Assembly (NCBI RefSeq): GCF_002234675.1
Contig: NC_019877.2
Span: forward strand, 24,447,519-24,511,518
Length of the DNA stretch: 64,000 bases
From: Oryzias latipes
Lineage: Eukaryota; Chordata; Actinopteri; Beloniformes; Adrianichthyidae
Reading direction: 5' to 3'
Shown here: positions 46,601 to 58,600 of the stretch, piece by piece
Position numbering within the stretch: the stretch's first letter is position 1
Layout: each line of letters begins with the position of its first letter
Made by a program: the position numbers and the translations under genes
Notes under the pieces: model-generated
What the model was told of the DNA's origin: nothing
Seen by the model: the letters and a program-made list of their open reading frames with translations, nothing else
The model's database searches: none

Positions 46601-49600
46601 CCAAGACCCATCCACCACCCATTTTAAGTCTCCTGGTCTCCTCAAAGAAACCCCCCCAGAGCATGATGTTTCCACCTCCATGCTTTACAGTGGAGATGGG
46701 CTCATAGGCAGCATTTCTCTTCCTCCAAACACGAGGGGTTGAGTTGATGCCAAAGAGCTCCATGTTGGTCTGATCTGACCACAGCTCCTTCTCTCAGTCT
46801 CTCTCTACATCCTGAAGGTGTTCATTGGTAACTTCAGTCTGCACATGTGTCTTCTTCAGCAGGGGGAGCGTAAACTATTCCCAATGGTTTCTTGGTGACT
46901 GTGGTTCCAGCTGCTTTGAGATCATCCACTAACTCCTGCCGTGTTGTTTTAGGCTGATTTCTCTCTGCTCTCGTGATCATGGAAAACCCACCAGGTCAGA
47001 TCTGCTTTGAAGGCCCAGACCAAAAGGTGGATTGATGGTCACGTTGCACCAACAGTTGTCCCCTTAACCCCCAGCTTGTTGCTGATGGTTTTGTAGTCCA
47101 TTCCCGTCTTGTGCAAGTCCACAATCATCTCCCCAAAACCCACCAAAAGCTCTTTAGTCTTTCCATGTTGGAGTCTGACTGATGGACTGATTCTGTGGAC
47201 AGGTGTCTTTTCTACAGGTGATCAGTTCAAACAGGAGTCTTCAGTTCAGGTGACAGGTTCGTTAGGAGAGTCTAGCTGGTCTGTGTGAACCACAACTCTT
47301 AATGGTTACTAGGGGATCTATACTTATTTCACATAATAAATGTATGTCCATTCTTTAAAGTCAATTTCTTTATGTTTTTTGTGATTTTTAAAAAAATCTC
47401 TTTGTGTTCAAATGGACCTATTATTAGGATGACAGTTTCTTTTTGGGTGGGCAAACCTACAAAATCAGCAAGGGATCAAATATTTATTTCCTTGACCGTC
47501 AAAGGTGTAGGCTTTGGAGAGGCTTTTGTCTAGCCTCCCACAGCATTTCATAGATGTGTAAGACACATTAGTTTAAAACCCTGACACCCCTTTACTCTCA
47601 TTGCAGTGAGTTAGGCTTAAGTGTTCAAAAGTGAGTCATGTCAGGACATGACAAAAGCAACCAAGCGTGTCAGCAGAACAGAGCAGACCCGAGGGTGGGG
47701 TGGACTGCGAAGCCTCTGCAGTTCAGTCAGTGTCGGCACAAAGCTTTTCACACACACGCACAGATGTGAGCTTGTGAGAGAAATCTGCTGTGACGCGGAG
47801 CTGAGCCTCGGGTCAGGACCAGCAGACAGCACCAGGCTCACCCGTCTGAGGAGCAGCTTTCATCTGGACCTGCAGCCCGTTTGGACCGGCCATGGAGGCT
47901 TCGGTTCATCTGTTTTCTCCCCCTCATCATTCTGAATCGCTGTTGGAGTGAGTTCCATGGCTGCATGTGGCGTTTGGGAGAAGAGATTTCATTGGTTGCA
48001 TGTCAGTGTATGAAGGGAGGGAGGTAGACGGCAACAAAATCCTGTGATGATTTGATTATTTTCTGCAGCGGAGTCCCAAGGACACACTCACACACACAGA
48101 GGCTTTAACTGAGGCAGGATGTTGACGCGTTACTGAACCTTTTGTGTTTTCACTTGTTGCCAGGACAATCATGGGCCCACATGGCATCAACAGAGCCGTC
48201 CAGAGACTGGAGTTTGCCGACTGCAAGAAAGGACTCGGTGAGCAAGGAAAATTCCACTTTCCTTCAGCATGGCAAAGCTCTCATGGTACTGGAAAGCGTT
48301 AAAAAAAGTGAAGGGAAAAGGGGCCAAAACTAGCAAAAAAGAGATGTTAAACCTGCAGACAGATTGTCCTCCAGCTCATGCTGGAGCTTCAAGCATCTGT
48401 ACATTTAACTTTTAAGAAGAGAGATGATTCGAGTTGTACTCCAACGTGAGCTGCTTCAAAACCTCTCCAACCAGAGTTGAGAACATCTCAACGACCCACT
48501 CCAATGAAAATGGTCTTTACAACATGTTCTTATGGCATTTGTCTGACGATGAAGGACATAGAGAAAAGCATTAAGCTTAAAGTTGCATTTTTGAGTAATT
48601 TTTTATTCAAATCATTGTGAATCAGAGGCAGACAAAATGTTGTTTGAAAAACCTGTAGTTGTGACATAGAAACTCCAAACAACTAGGTCCATGTACGTCT
48701 TCGTTTTCCTCGTCCCAGATGACATCTGGATCAAAACTCTACACCTGGATACCAGTCCCCCAACATTGATGGCCATTTTTGTTGGACTAGAAATGTTAGA
48801 TTGGCACATGTAGGGGCTGTAAGCTAGCAGGAGAGCATATAAACAGAACATGGTTTATACGCTCTCCCGGGTTGCTCCACACCAACAGACCTGTCCATCA
48901 CTCAGAGGTGCATTTCTAATGAATTCCTGCCACTCTGCAGAAAATAGAAACCTGTGTTGCCCAAGAGAACAACACAGGTTTTTTTCATTTTGGCTAAAAA
49001 CTGCATAATTACCACATAACTGGGAATTATTTTACAATAGATCAGAAGATGATCGGAGTCAGACTTCAAGGCGTTCACGCTACAGCGCAGCACAGTATCG
49101 TCTTCAAAGAAAGGAGTTTACGAACAGCCCCAACATTGATCTATGGTGCATCAGCAGGGCCACTTACCTTCAAATGTTTATATCATAAGCGGATAAGTGC
49201 ATTCAAAAATGTCCTTTTTTTTAATCTTGCCAGTTTGTCTTTAGAGCACTAAGCTGGCTTCTGCGTTTCTGAACAACAGCAGCTTCAGGGGGTGGTTGTC
49301 ATGGCGAGGAACATGCAGACAAGACAAAAAGAGAAGGAACATGAAACAAACACTGCCGTCTCACTCTGCTGGCGTCTGACGACTGCATCCTTAAACAGCA
49401 ATGTCTGCTGCGTAATGATGGTCCACACTAAGTGAGAGATGTCAGACTGCTTGGATGGGAGGCATATCAACCCTGTGGACCATGTGACATGCTCATTTGT
49501 TTTGGGCCCGTCTAAAGCCAGGCAAAGGCCCTGGAGGGTTTATCCAAAATGTTTAGAGTCCATGTAATTGCTCTGAACTGTCCTGAACTCTAACATCATC

Positions 49601-52600
49601 CTTTTACAGAAACCACTTTGGCTCACTTTCAGTTCTTTCAGGGAACTGACCAGGGATTTCCATGCTAGAATAGAAACACGCCAGAGGTGTGGCAGCTGTA
49701 AACCGCTGCCGTCTAAGTCTGCCCTGTTGTTGTCTGTGCACTCCGCATCCTCAGGTGTTAAAATCATCGGAGGTTACAAAGAGCTGACAGGCGAAGAGTT
49801 CGGCATCTTCATCAAGCGGGTGATCGCCGGCGGCCTGGCTGCCCTGGACGGTATGAATTTCCACAGCAAAGAGCATGATTGTCATTATCCCCTCACCTGA
49901 CTCTGCCCCGTCTGCCCTTCTGTTCCAGGGAGGCTTAAGTCAGGTGACCTGATTCTGGATGTCAATAATATCAGTCTGATTGGAGCGACCAATGAGAGGT
50001 GAGTTCACAGCAGATTTCCCTCTTCTGTTTCGGAGGCAACTACACAGTGAGCATCCCATAATCAAGTGCACGCTCATTGGTGTCACGTGCACACAGATGG
50101 GGCAGAATGATGTTTTTTCCAATTTCAAGGACTTTGGTCATGTGACTTATTGATCTAAGTTTAATTCTGACTCAGATTTAAAGTGAATATGTGCACACAT
50201 GCACAAACTGAAGGACAAACGATCATAGCTGCAGCAGATGAGGCATAATCCTGTGTTTGTGTGAAGGTGATGCAATGAGCCCATGTGCAATTTTTAGTAG
50301 AAGTTCCTTATCTGGCATTTAGAGCACCAAACAGGAACCCAGGAGAGCTACAAACCGCTCTTCTCTGTTGTAGCGTCAGTCTTTGGGGGTTTTGTCTGTG
50401 AAATTCAGGTTTCAGGCTGTTGCTCGTAGCATGTTGGGGGTTAATGGTGGCCTGTGGTGATTATCCTGTGTTATGATATTATCAATGTCCCCAAACCTGA
50501 GATGCAGCTTCAGCAAAGACAGTAGAAATCCTGTGATGAGTTGGATCATCCACATGTGCAGAGGGCCTTCAGCCACAGTCTTCTGAGGTTGCAGTCGTTG
50601 TCATGAATGCTTCATCTGTGTCCTGACAGGGCAGTGGAGATCCTAAGGACAGCCTCCCTCTCCAACCACATGTCCTTGTTGATCGCCCGGGATGAAGAGT
50701 CCAGGTGAGAAACTGAAACCACGCTTAACACACCATGGTTTGTTCAAATACGTTAGTTCTGATCATGGTTGGTTAATATGGCGGTTTGTTCTGATCAGAG
50801 TTTCTTTAAATTGCTGATAGTTACCCTGCTTTGTTCAAACTGTAGTTTTCTTCCGTCAGGGTTTCTTTAAATTGCGATTTGTTTGGATTGTCATTTTCAA
50901 TGATTCTTCTGTGATTAGGTTTTTTTTTAATATATTTTTTTATTTCCAAAGCACAGAGATGCCATAGATGGTCATAAATCTTTAGTGTCTTTGCTTCGCG
51001 CCCTTCTCTCCTTCAGACTTGAGTCTGTGTGGAAAGCGACCCACAGCTCAGAGTCCTCAGGTTGAGGTCTGAGCTGACAGACGGGTGGAGCCACCGACCT
51101 GGCACCCGCTCTGCTGTGTGGATTCAAACGCAGCCTGACACAATCGGGACGCAGTGCTTTGTGTGCACCAGCTCTCTGCTGGGGGGGCGACATCTGCCCG
51201 TTAGAGAAGTTGCTGAGCAGAAAACCGGGCTGAAGCTGTTTGAGGTGAACGGACGGCCAGAAACGGGAGCATGAAACGACTAGTCTTCAGTAAGCTCCTG
51301 TTCTAGAAGGCAGTCTTGCAGCCTGCTCCGCCCCCCCTGTGTGTCCTCAGTCAGGGTGAGGGGAACAGATGGAGCTGAACACGCAATGGACAACAATCAC
51401 GTGTTGTTTTGACTGCACAAAGAAAGTCGGCTCTCCCCCCGCTTCACTTGTTGTGAAGGTAGCTCTGTGCAATAACCCCTCCAACTTGACCTGCTCTCAC
51501 TGTTGAAGGGGGGGGGGGGGGGGGGGGGTCACATGAACCTGTTTACGTTGTATTAAGGGGGTGTCCTGCAGGTGGAGAGGAAAGCCAAACCCATATAAAT
51601 AGCTGAAGTTGTCTGTAAGGACACAAAAACATTTGAGGTCATCCTGCCGGGACAAAATGAAGCTGGAGGATTTCTGGATGCTGCAGGAACCACAAGGAGC
51701 TAAAGCTCCTCCATGAGGGGGAATCCATGAGAAACTGAATTGAATGGAATTGGGGGGGGAGGGCTTTTAAAAGATTATGCTTTTTAAGCTGCAGCACCAG
51801 AAATCAATTTTCATATTTTTGTTTTAGGACATTGCCCCCCCAATGGGCAAGACTGGTTTGATTCTAAAAGCTGATCTTCATTTTCTGCTTGGGGTTTTAT
51901 TTTATGGCCCTGGTTATTTGGTGAACTATCAGATAAAGATGAGACAGAGGCAGAAATGACTTTCCTAAAGTCTGATTGTGTGCACAGTGAAAGGGAGTGA
52001 TCCCTAAACTCTTCTGTTTATGGATCAGATGAGTGAAGAGGACATCTGTAAAATTACTAAATTTAACATGTCAATCCCAATCATTTAAAAAGATGATCAG
52101 AATCAGGTGTCCTGATCATTTGGTCTGACCACAGGTGTGAAAAATCACTGTTTTTACAAACATTTATGAAAGAATTGGCTGCTTTCAGGAGCTCAGAGAA
52201 CTTCAGCGTGGAACTCTCATAGGATGCCACTTGTGCAACTAATCCAGTAGTGAAATGTCCTCGCTCCTAAATCAACTGTCAGCTCTATCAGAACAAAAAG
52301 GAAGAGTTGGGAACAACAGCAACTATGTAAACACGCAAACCGACGGAGAGGGGTCAGCGGATGCTGAAGCTCGGAGAGGTCAGCGACTTCCTGTACAGTC
52401 AATGGCTACAGAGCTCCAAACCTCATGTGACCTTCAGATCAGCCGCAGTACAGCAAACAGAGAGCTACACGGAATGGTTTCCATGGCCGAGCAGCTGCAT
52501 CCAAGCCACACATCACAAAGTGCAATGGGATACCAGGACACCAAAACATTTTGGACAATTCCATCATCCCAACCTTGTGGGAACAGTTTGGAGCGGCCCC

Positions 52601-55600
52601 TTCCTCTTCCACCATGACTGTGCAGCAGTGACCAAAGCAAGGTCCATGAAGACATGGAGGACAGAGTCTGGTGTGGATGAACTGGAGAGAGTCCTGACCT
52701 GACCTTTGGGATGAATTAGAGCAGAGACTGAGAGCCAGGCCTTCCCTCTCCACCAACATCAGTGTGTGACCTCACCAATGACCTTTTGGAAGAATGGTCA
52801 GAAACTCCTAGAAACACTCCTGAACCTCGTGGACAGCCTTCCCAGAAGAGTTGAAGCTGTAATCACTGCTAAAGGTGGAGCCACATCACACTGAACTCTA
52901 TGGGTTAGGAATGGGACGGCACCTCAGTTCATATGTTAGTCAGAGCATGTGAGCCAATACTCATGGTAGTATAGTGTATCTGTGAGAACAAGCAGGGCAC
53001 CAGCCCAGACTGCAGGGAAACATCATAGTGACCCTTCATGCTGTATATATGCCTTGAAGTGGGGGTAATTGATCATAGCATTAAACTTTTGGCCAACTTT
53101 ATATGAAAAAAAGAGAAATGAAGAATAAAAAGAAGTTGCTGATCATCATCACCCATGAATTCATCCTCACTTTCTCACAAACTCTGCTTTTACAACTTAG
53201 GGCTGTGACTATTCATCAACTTAATCAATGAGAGGATTTATATTCCTACGATCCAACCAGATCGATCTGTCTGAGGAAAGTTGCTGATTGAATCAACCTA
53301 TAAATCATTTCAAAATGAAATAAATTGATTGTATTGATTTTGGAAAATACCATTTGGATGGGGCACTGTCGGTTTATTTATTATAATCTAAAACGGATCA
53401 GTCCATCATTCCAGTCCAATGTATGGACAGACTGAAGAAAGTCATGTGACCATCCAGTGTCTAGAATGTTCTAAGAATGTTGAACTTTAGAAACTAACAT
53501 GTGAATGGATTTGACATTCATTCTAGTTTACTTGTTGGTTTGGAGACAGATTTCATTTCCACTTGATGATCTGGAAGAAATCCAAGAATCTGGAAAACTG
53601 TTCAGTAGCAGGAATTTTTGTCGCCGGTTAAAGTTTTTGCTAAAGATGTTCCGGATCCATTTTAAGTTGTTGAATCGGATCCAATCGGATCGTTCGAAAT
53701 GAACCAATATCGACTCTGAATCATATGGACAACCATAAATTACGATATGATCTGAATCCTTATTTAAATGAATTGTTACACCCCTACTAATAACAAAAGC
53801 AGGGTTTGCTTAGCCTGCCGCTCTGCTTACCCACACGAGTCCACAGTGACGAGGAATATTTACAACAGTCAACCCTCCAGGAATGACGTCCATGCCAGTT
53901 CATCCAAAACAAGACACTCGTCTTTCTCAAGAACCCAAATAAAACAGGAATATTTTGTCAGCTACAAGATAAAAGTTGTAAGAGCAGGCCTAGTGTGAAG
54001 GCTCAAAAAACCATAGAACATCTCAGGGTCACCAGCCTGGATCCAGACAAACATCAAGACCTGCATGGAACAACATCAATGAGCTCATGAGACCAAAGAG
54101 GACAGACCGCAATGCACAAAAGCCAGTGAGGGACTGCAGAAGCCCAAAGTGGGTCAGAATAGAAGGCTTGGTTCTGCCGCCAAAAGACTTGTACCTGACG
54201 TGGCGGAAAGGACAGAGAAGCTGGTGGCTTAAAGTCTTTGATCTGTGACGGAACACTGGTGTGCAGACTCTGATCTGCAGATGTTTTTCATGAGCCCCTC
54301 ACAGATCCGGTTTAAACTGCATTAGGAGGGAATCAGACCTGGCCTGGAACAGCCAGGGCTGGTCAGCAGTGTGAGTCCGGCTGACCTCCATGCGAGGGAG
54401 ACAAACACTCACTGATCTGTTGGCTGCCCCTCTAGCACAAAGGCTCCAGGCCTCCATGGTTACTACTCATTTCTCCTTATAGTATATTAAATGTGGATAT
54501 TCTTTAATGCTCAAACTTTTTATTTCCTAAGCCTGTTCATTAAAAGTCTTTCTGATAATGAAAATAGTTTTGATGTCTTTCAGGAGGGAGTTTGCAGAGT
54601 TGATGGAAAAATACGGCTCAAGCAACACCACAGCTTCAGGACGGATTTCTCCCACTCAGTTATCATCAGGTAAAGTGAGGGAGCAGCTGAAGCTCACAAA
54701 CAGAAACTAAAACCTACAGGCTGTCTGTCAGGAAGGTCAGGAAAGGACCCAGAAGCCATCAGAGACTGGGATTGGTGGCGGATGAATAATAATAATGAAT
54801 GATCATAAACGTGACAGAACTAGGAAACACAGAAGAAAGGGGACAACAGATGATCTGACAAGGACAAAGGGAAAACCCGGAACTTAAGTAGATGGAAGGT
54901 AATCAGCATAAACAGAAACATAAGCTCAGTCTCAGTCTTTAACTGAGGCTGGGCTCCTTGAGAGCCATGATCCTGGGCGGTTTCCAGCTCCCTTCCATCC
55001 TTGCCCCTGATTGGCTGACTCGGCTGTTTTAACATTCTGATGGACTAAACACACCTGATCCAGGTAATCAGCAGCAGGAAGTGCAGGGTCTTGAGGCCCA
55101 GGGATTCAAGTAACTTTTAGTTTTTTTATGCCCACTCACATTGACATGTTTATGGCATAAAACTAGGACAAAAGGAAAGTAGCGTCAGTATAAACCAAGA
55201 GAAAATAAAAACAATTCTGACAGCTGTATGGTGCCTCTACAGTGCACCTTAAGGGGATTTGAGGCAACGCCACCTTAAGATGTTATGCCAAGAGTTAAAA
55301 ACCACAAGAACATAACTGATCTCTGGAGGCAGGAAGAGATTTTAAAGTTTACTGACATGTCAGTTTAAAAAGTAAAGAAATACAAAAACAGAAATGGATA
55401 AAATCCAACCCTTAAAAATGCAGCTACCAACAAAGTACTTTGTTGAAGTTGGGGCTCACCAGAGGCCAGAAAAATGAACTAAAGGCACCCTGGATATTGA
55501 ACTCACACAAGCAGAACCACACAGCTCCCCCCCCCACCACCACCACAATACCAGCCTACCTACCTAAATACCTATTTCTTTAATAAAAAAAAATCCATTT

Positions 55601-58600
55601 CATGGAAGGTTGACATATAACTAGACAACAAAATATAACCCTGGTCATAGTGACTAATCAGAACCAACCAAACCCACGGCTCCATGTCAGCACAGAAGTG
55701 TTCGCTACATCTGTGTGTCTGCATGGCCGTAGGAAAAGAGTGCATGAACATTTTAGCTCTACCGGGTCACCGAGTGGACAACAGCCATGATATTTACATT
55801 ATTTTGAACATAAATAATGAATACGGTTCTATAGAGCTTTTCTAACAATCCTGCTCTTCAAAACATTTATGATTCCTAACATTCTTTGCTGGTGCTGTTT
55901 TTTTTACTTTGATCTGCTCTTGTTTTCTCTCAAGTCTTTCTCCTCACCTCTTTCTCCTCGTCTGTTGATGTTCAGGAAAACTAACGGACACAGCCTCCTC
56001 TTCCTCCTCCTCTCGATCAGAAAGCCCCCAGCTGCTCAGTCCCAAAGAGGGAGTCACATCCTACATGCAGGCTCCACACTACACAGCAAACCCCTCCTAC
56101 ACTGTGCACACACCTGTGCACAACTTCAGGTAAGAGGGTGTCTGGACAATGCAGTGATGTTTTCATGCATCCATTTAGATTCCCCAATAGACCTACGCAT
56201 ATTTGGACTTTTTCGTTTGCCTTTAGTTTAAATCTTTAACACCAAACATGTGGCCGGCGACACCTAAATAACACACGCTCTTTAACCTACCGTAACTCTT
56301 CACAGGTTTATGCAATCAGTGTGAGTCAGCTGATTCTAACGCAGAGTAAAGCGAGATTTCATATCAGCTTTGCACCAAGACAGTAAAGAGAAATTATTTA
56401 ACTTTGCCTGAAACCAATTGCCGATTGATTTTATATCCTTGTACCAACACAGCCTTGTATGTATCGGTGGTTTTATACTGTATATATGTTTGTGAGTGTG
56501 TGTGTGTGTGTGTGTAGGTGTGTGTGTGTATGTGTGTGTGTGTGTGTACGTGTGTGGGTGTGTGTGTGCGTGTGTATATATGCATTAGTCAGCCACCAAT
56601 GGTCCAAGTTCTCCCACTCATAAAGCCGAGAGAGGACTGAAATTTTTGGATGAAAATGGTTATCTATATAAAAAAGACACCTGTCCACAACCTCAAACAG
56701 TCACACTCCAAACTCTACCATGACCAAGACCAAAGAGCTGTCTCAGGACACCAGAAACCACATTGTTGAACTGCACCAGTCCAGGAAGACAAACAGACTG
56801 CCCGGGTAACGAAGGAGTGGCTCAGTATGAAGTATTTCAAGGTCCTGGAGTGGCCTAGCCAGTCTCCAGATCTCAACCCCATAGACAATCTTTGGAGGGG
56901 GATGAAAGTCTGTTTTGCCCAGCGAGAGCCGTGAAACATCACTGCTGTAGAGGAGATCTGCATGGAGGAATGGACCAAATCGTCAGTAACACTTTCTGAA
57001 AATCTTTTGAAGACTAACAGAAAGTGTTTGAAAATGTTTGACAGCTGTTATTGCCAACAAATGGTATATAAGAAAGTACTGAGTTGAACCAAATACTTAC
57101 TAATAATAATACTAAAACAGTGATCCCTCGCTATTACGTGGTTTACTTTTCACGGTTTCGCTACTTCACAGATTTGCATCGTGCATTGTGTTCTGCATTC
57201 TGATTGGCTAAAAAGTCACTCCGCTTCTTCTCTACCTGTGCGTCAATAACGTTGCAGTTTAATACGTAAAACAGCTCGCCAAATTAACAGCACGTACGTG
57301 CAAATTCTCTTGCATTTTCGAGTTTCTCTAAAACCCATAGAAAAAAGAGCAACAACTGCCTATCACTATGTTCTTCTCCCGAACAAACACAGCTGCACTG
57401 CGGGCTTCAAAAGAAGAAAACACTGCAGAGCGGAGTCAGGATGCAGCGACTCAGTCTGAAGAGCAGTGAAATACACCTGAGTCACTATTTGTCCAACTGT
57501 ACTTTGTATTTTTTATAATCATTTTAAATTTTCTCCCGTTTAATCCAATTACTCGGGTCTCGGTGGGCGGGGCTAATCTCCAGGATTTGAAGCCTTCTAA
57601 CTGTTCACATCGATGATTAAAATTATTATTTGACAGTACAGTACAGAAGTTATTTGTTGAAAAAAACGTTTCTAAAGTACTTTCATTTGTGAAACAAATG
57701 CTTGAGCCTGTAAAATGGTTTGTTCTCTCTTTCAATGTATAATAGAGTTTTTAATTGTATAATAATTTAAAAAAAGAGAGGTTTCTACTTCACGGATTGC
57801 GCCTATCACGGGTTCTTTTTGGAATGGAACCCCCGCGAAAAACAAGGGTTTACTGTAATCCATAATTTACAAATAAATTCATCAAAAATCAGGCCTCTCT
57901 CATCTTTTTAGGTGGAAGAACTTGAATAATTGATTTGATTTTAATCTGATTTTATGCATTGAAAAATTGATTTGCCATCATTAGTACTTCTTGATGCTGT
58001 TTTCCTGTTTTTTAAATTATACTTTACAGCATAAAGGCAAAGTATGAACATAATTGCATATATATTTATTTTAGTTAACTATTTATTTAATACATTGTAT
58101 TATAATCCTAAAATCTTAATTTTAAAAAAAAAATATTCACACGACACTTTGTTAATTTGTTTGTTTAATCTTTCATCCACTTTTTTAATATATATATAAT
58201 ATACACAAACTTTATTCCTTTACTCCTTTGTTCATAAATTGATGATCATCTCTCCTTTTTTCAGTTGTTCCTTTATTTTTGTTATTGTTGATGAATTCAA
58301 AAACTTTATTCGGTCTTTACTAAATTACTCCACGTCAGTTAATTTTTATACATTTTTTAAAATGTTCAGTTGTTCACGCTTTTATCTTTTTTACTTAACT
58401 CTTTAAAAAATTATTTGACGTACTTTGCTTTTTGTCTTATTTGTACATGATTTCATCTTTTTGATTTGATATTTTGATTTGAAATGGTTTATTTCAAGCA
58501 ATCAGATATAAATAATATACAAAACAATAGAATCATCAGTTATACATTCAGACAATGACAAATCCAAATTAGGATAATTAGACATATTAATAAATATTGC

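Noticed and set aside
46423-46707. Plus-strand ORF of 94 codons
   Set aside because: Antisense shadow of the Tc1-like transposase.
52255-52702. Plus-strand ORFs of 113-120 codons
   Set aside because: Out-of-frame readings of a deleted Tc1 element, with no sensible domain.
56394-56688. His/Thr-rich ORFs
   Set aside because: Translation of a TG/CA microsatellite.
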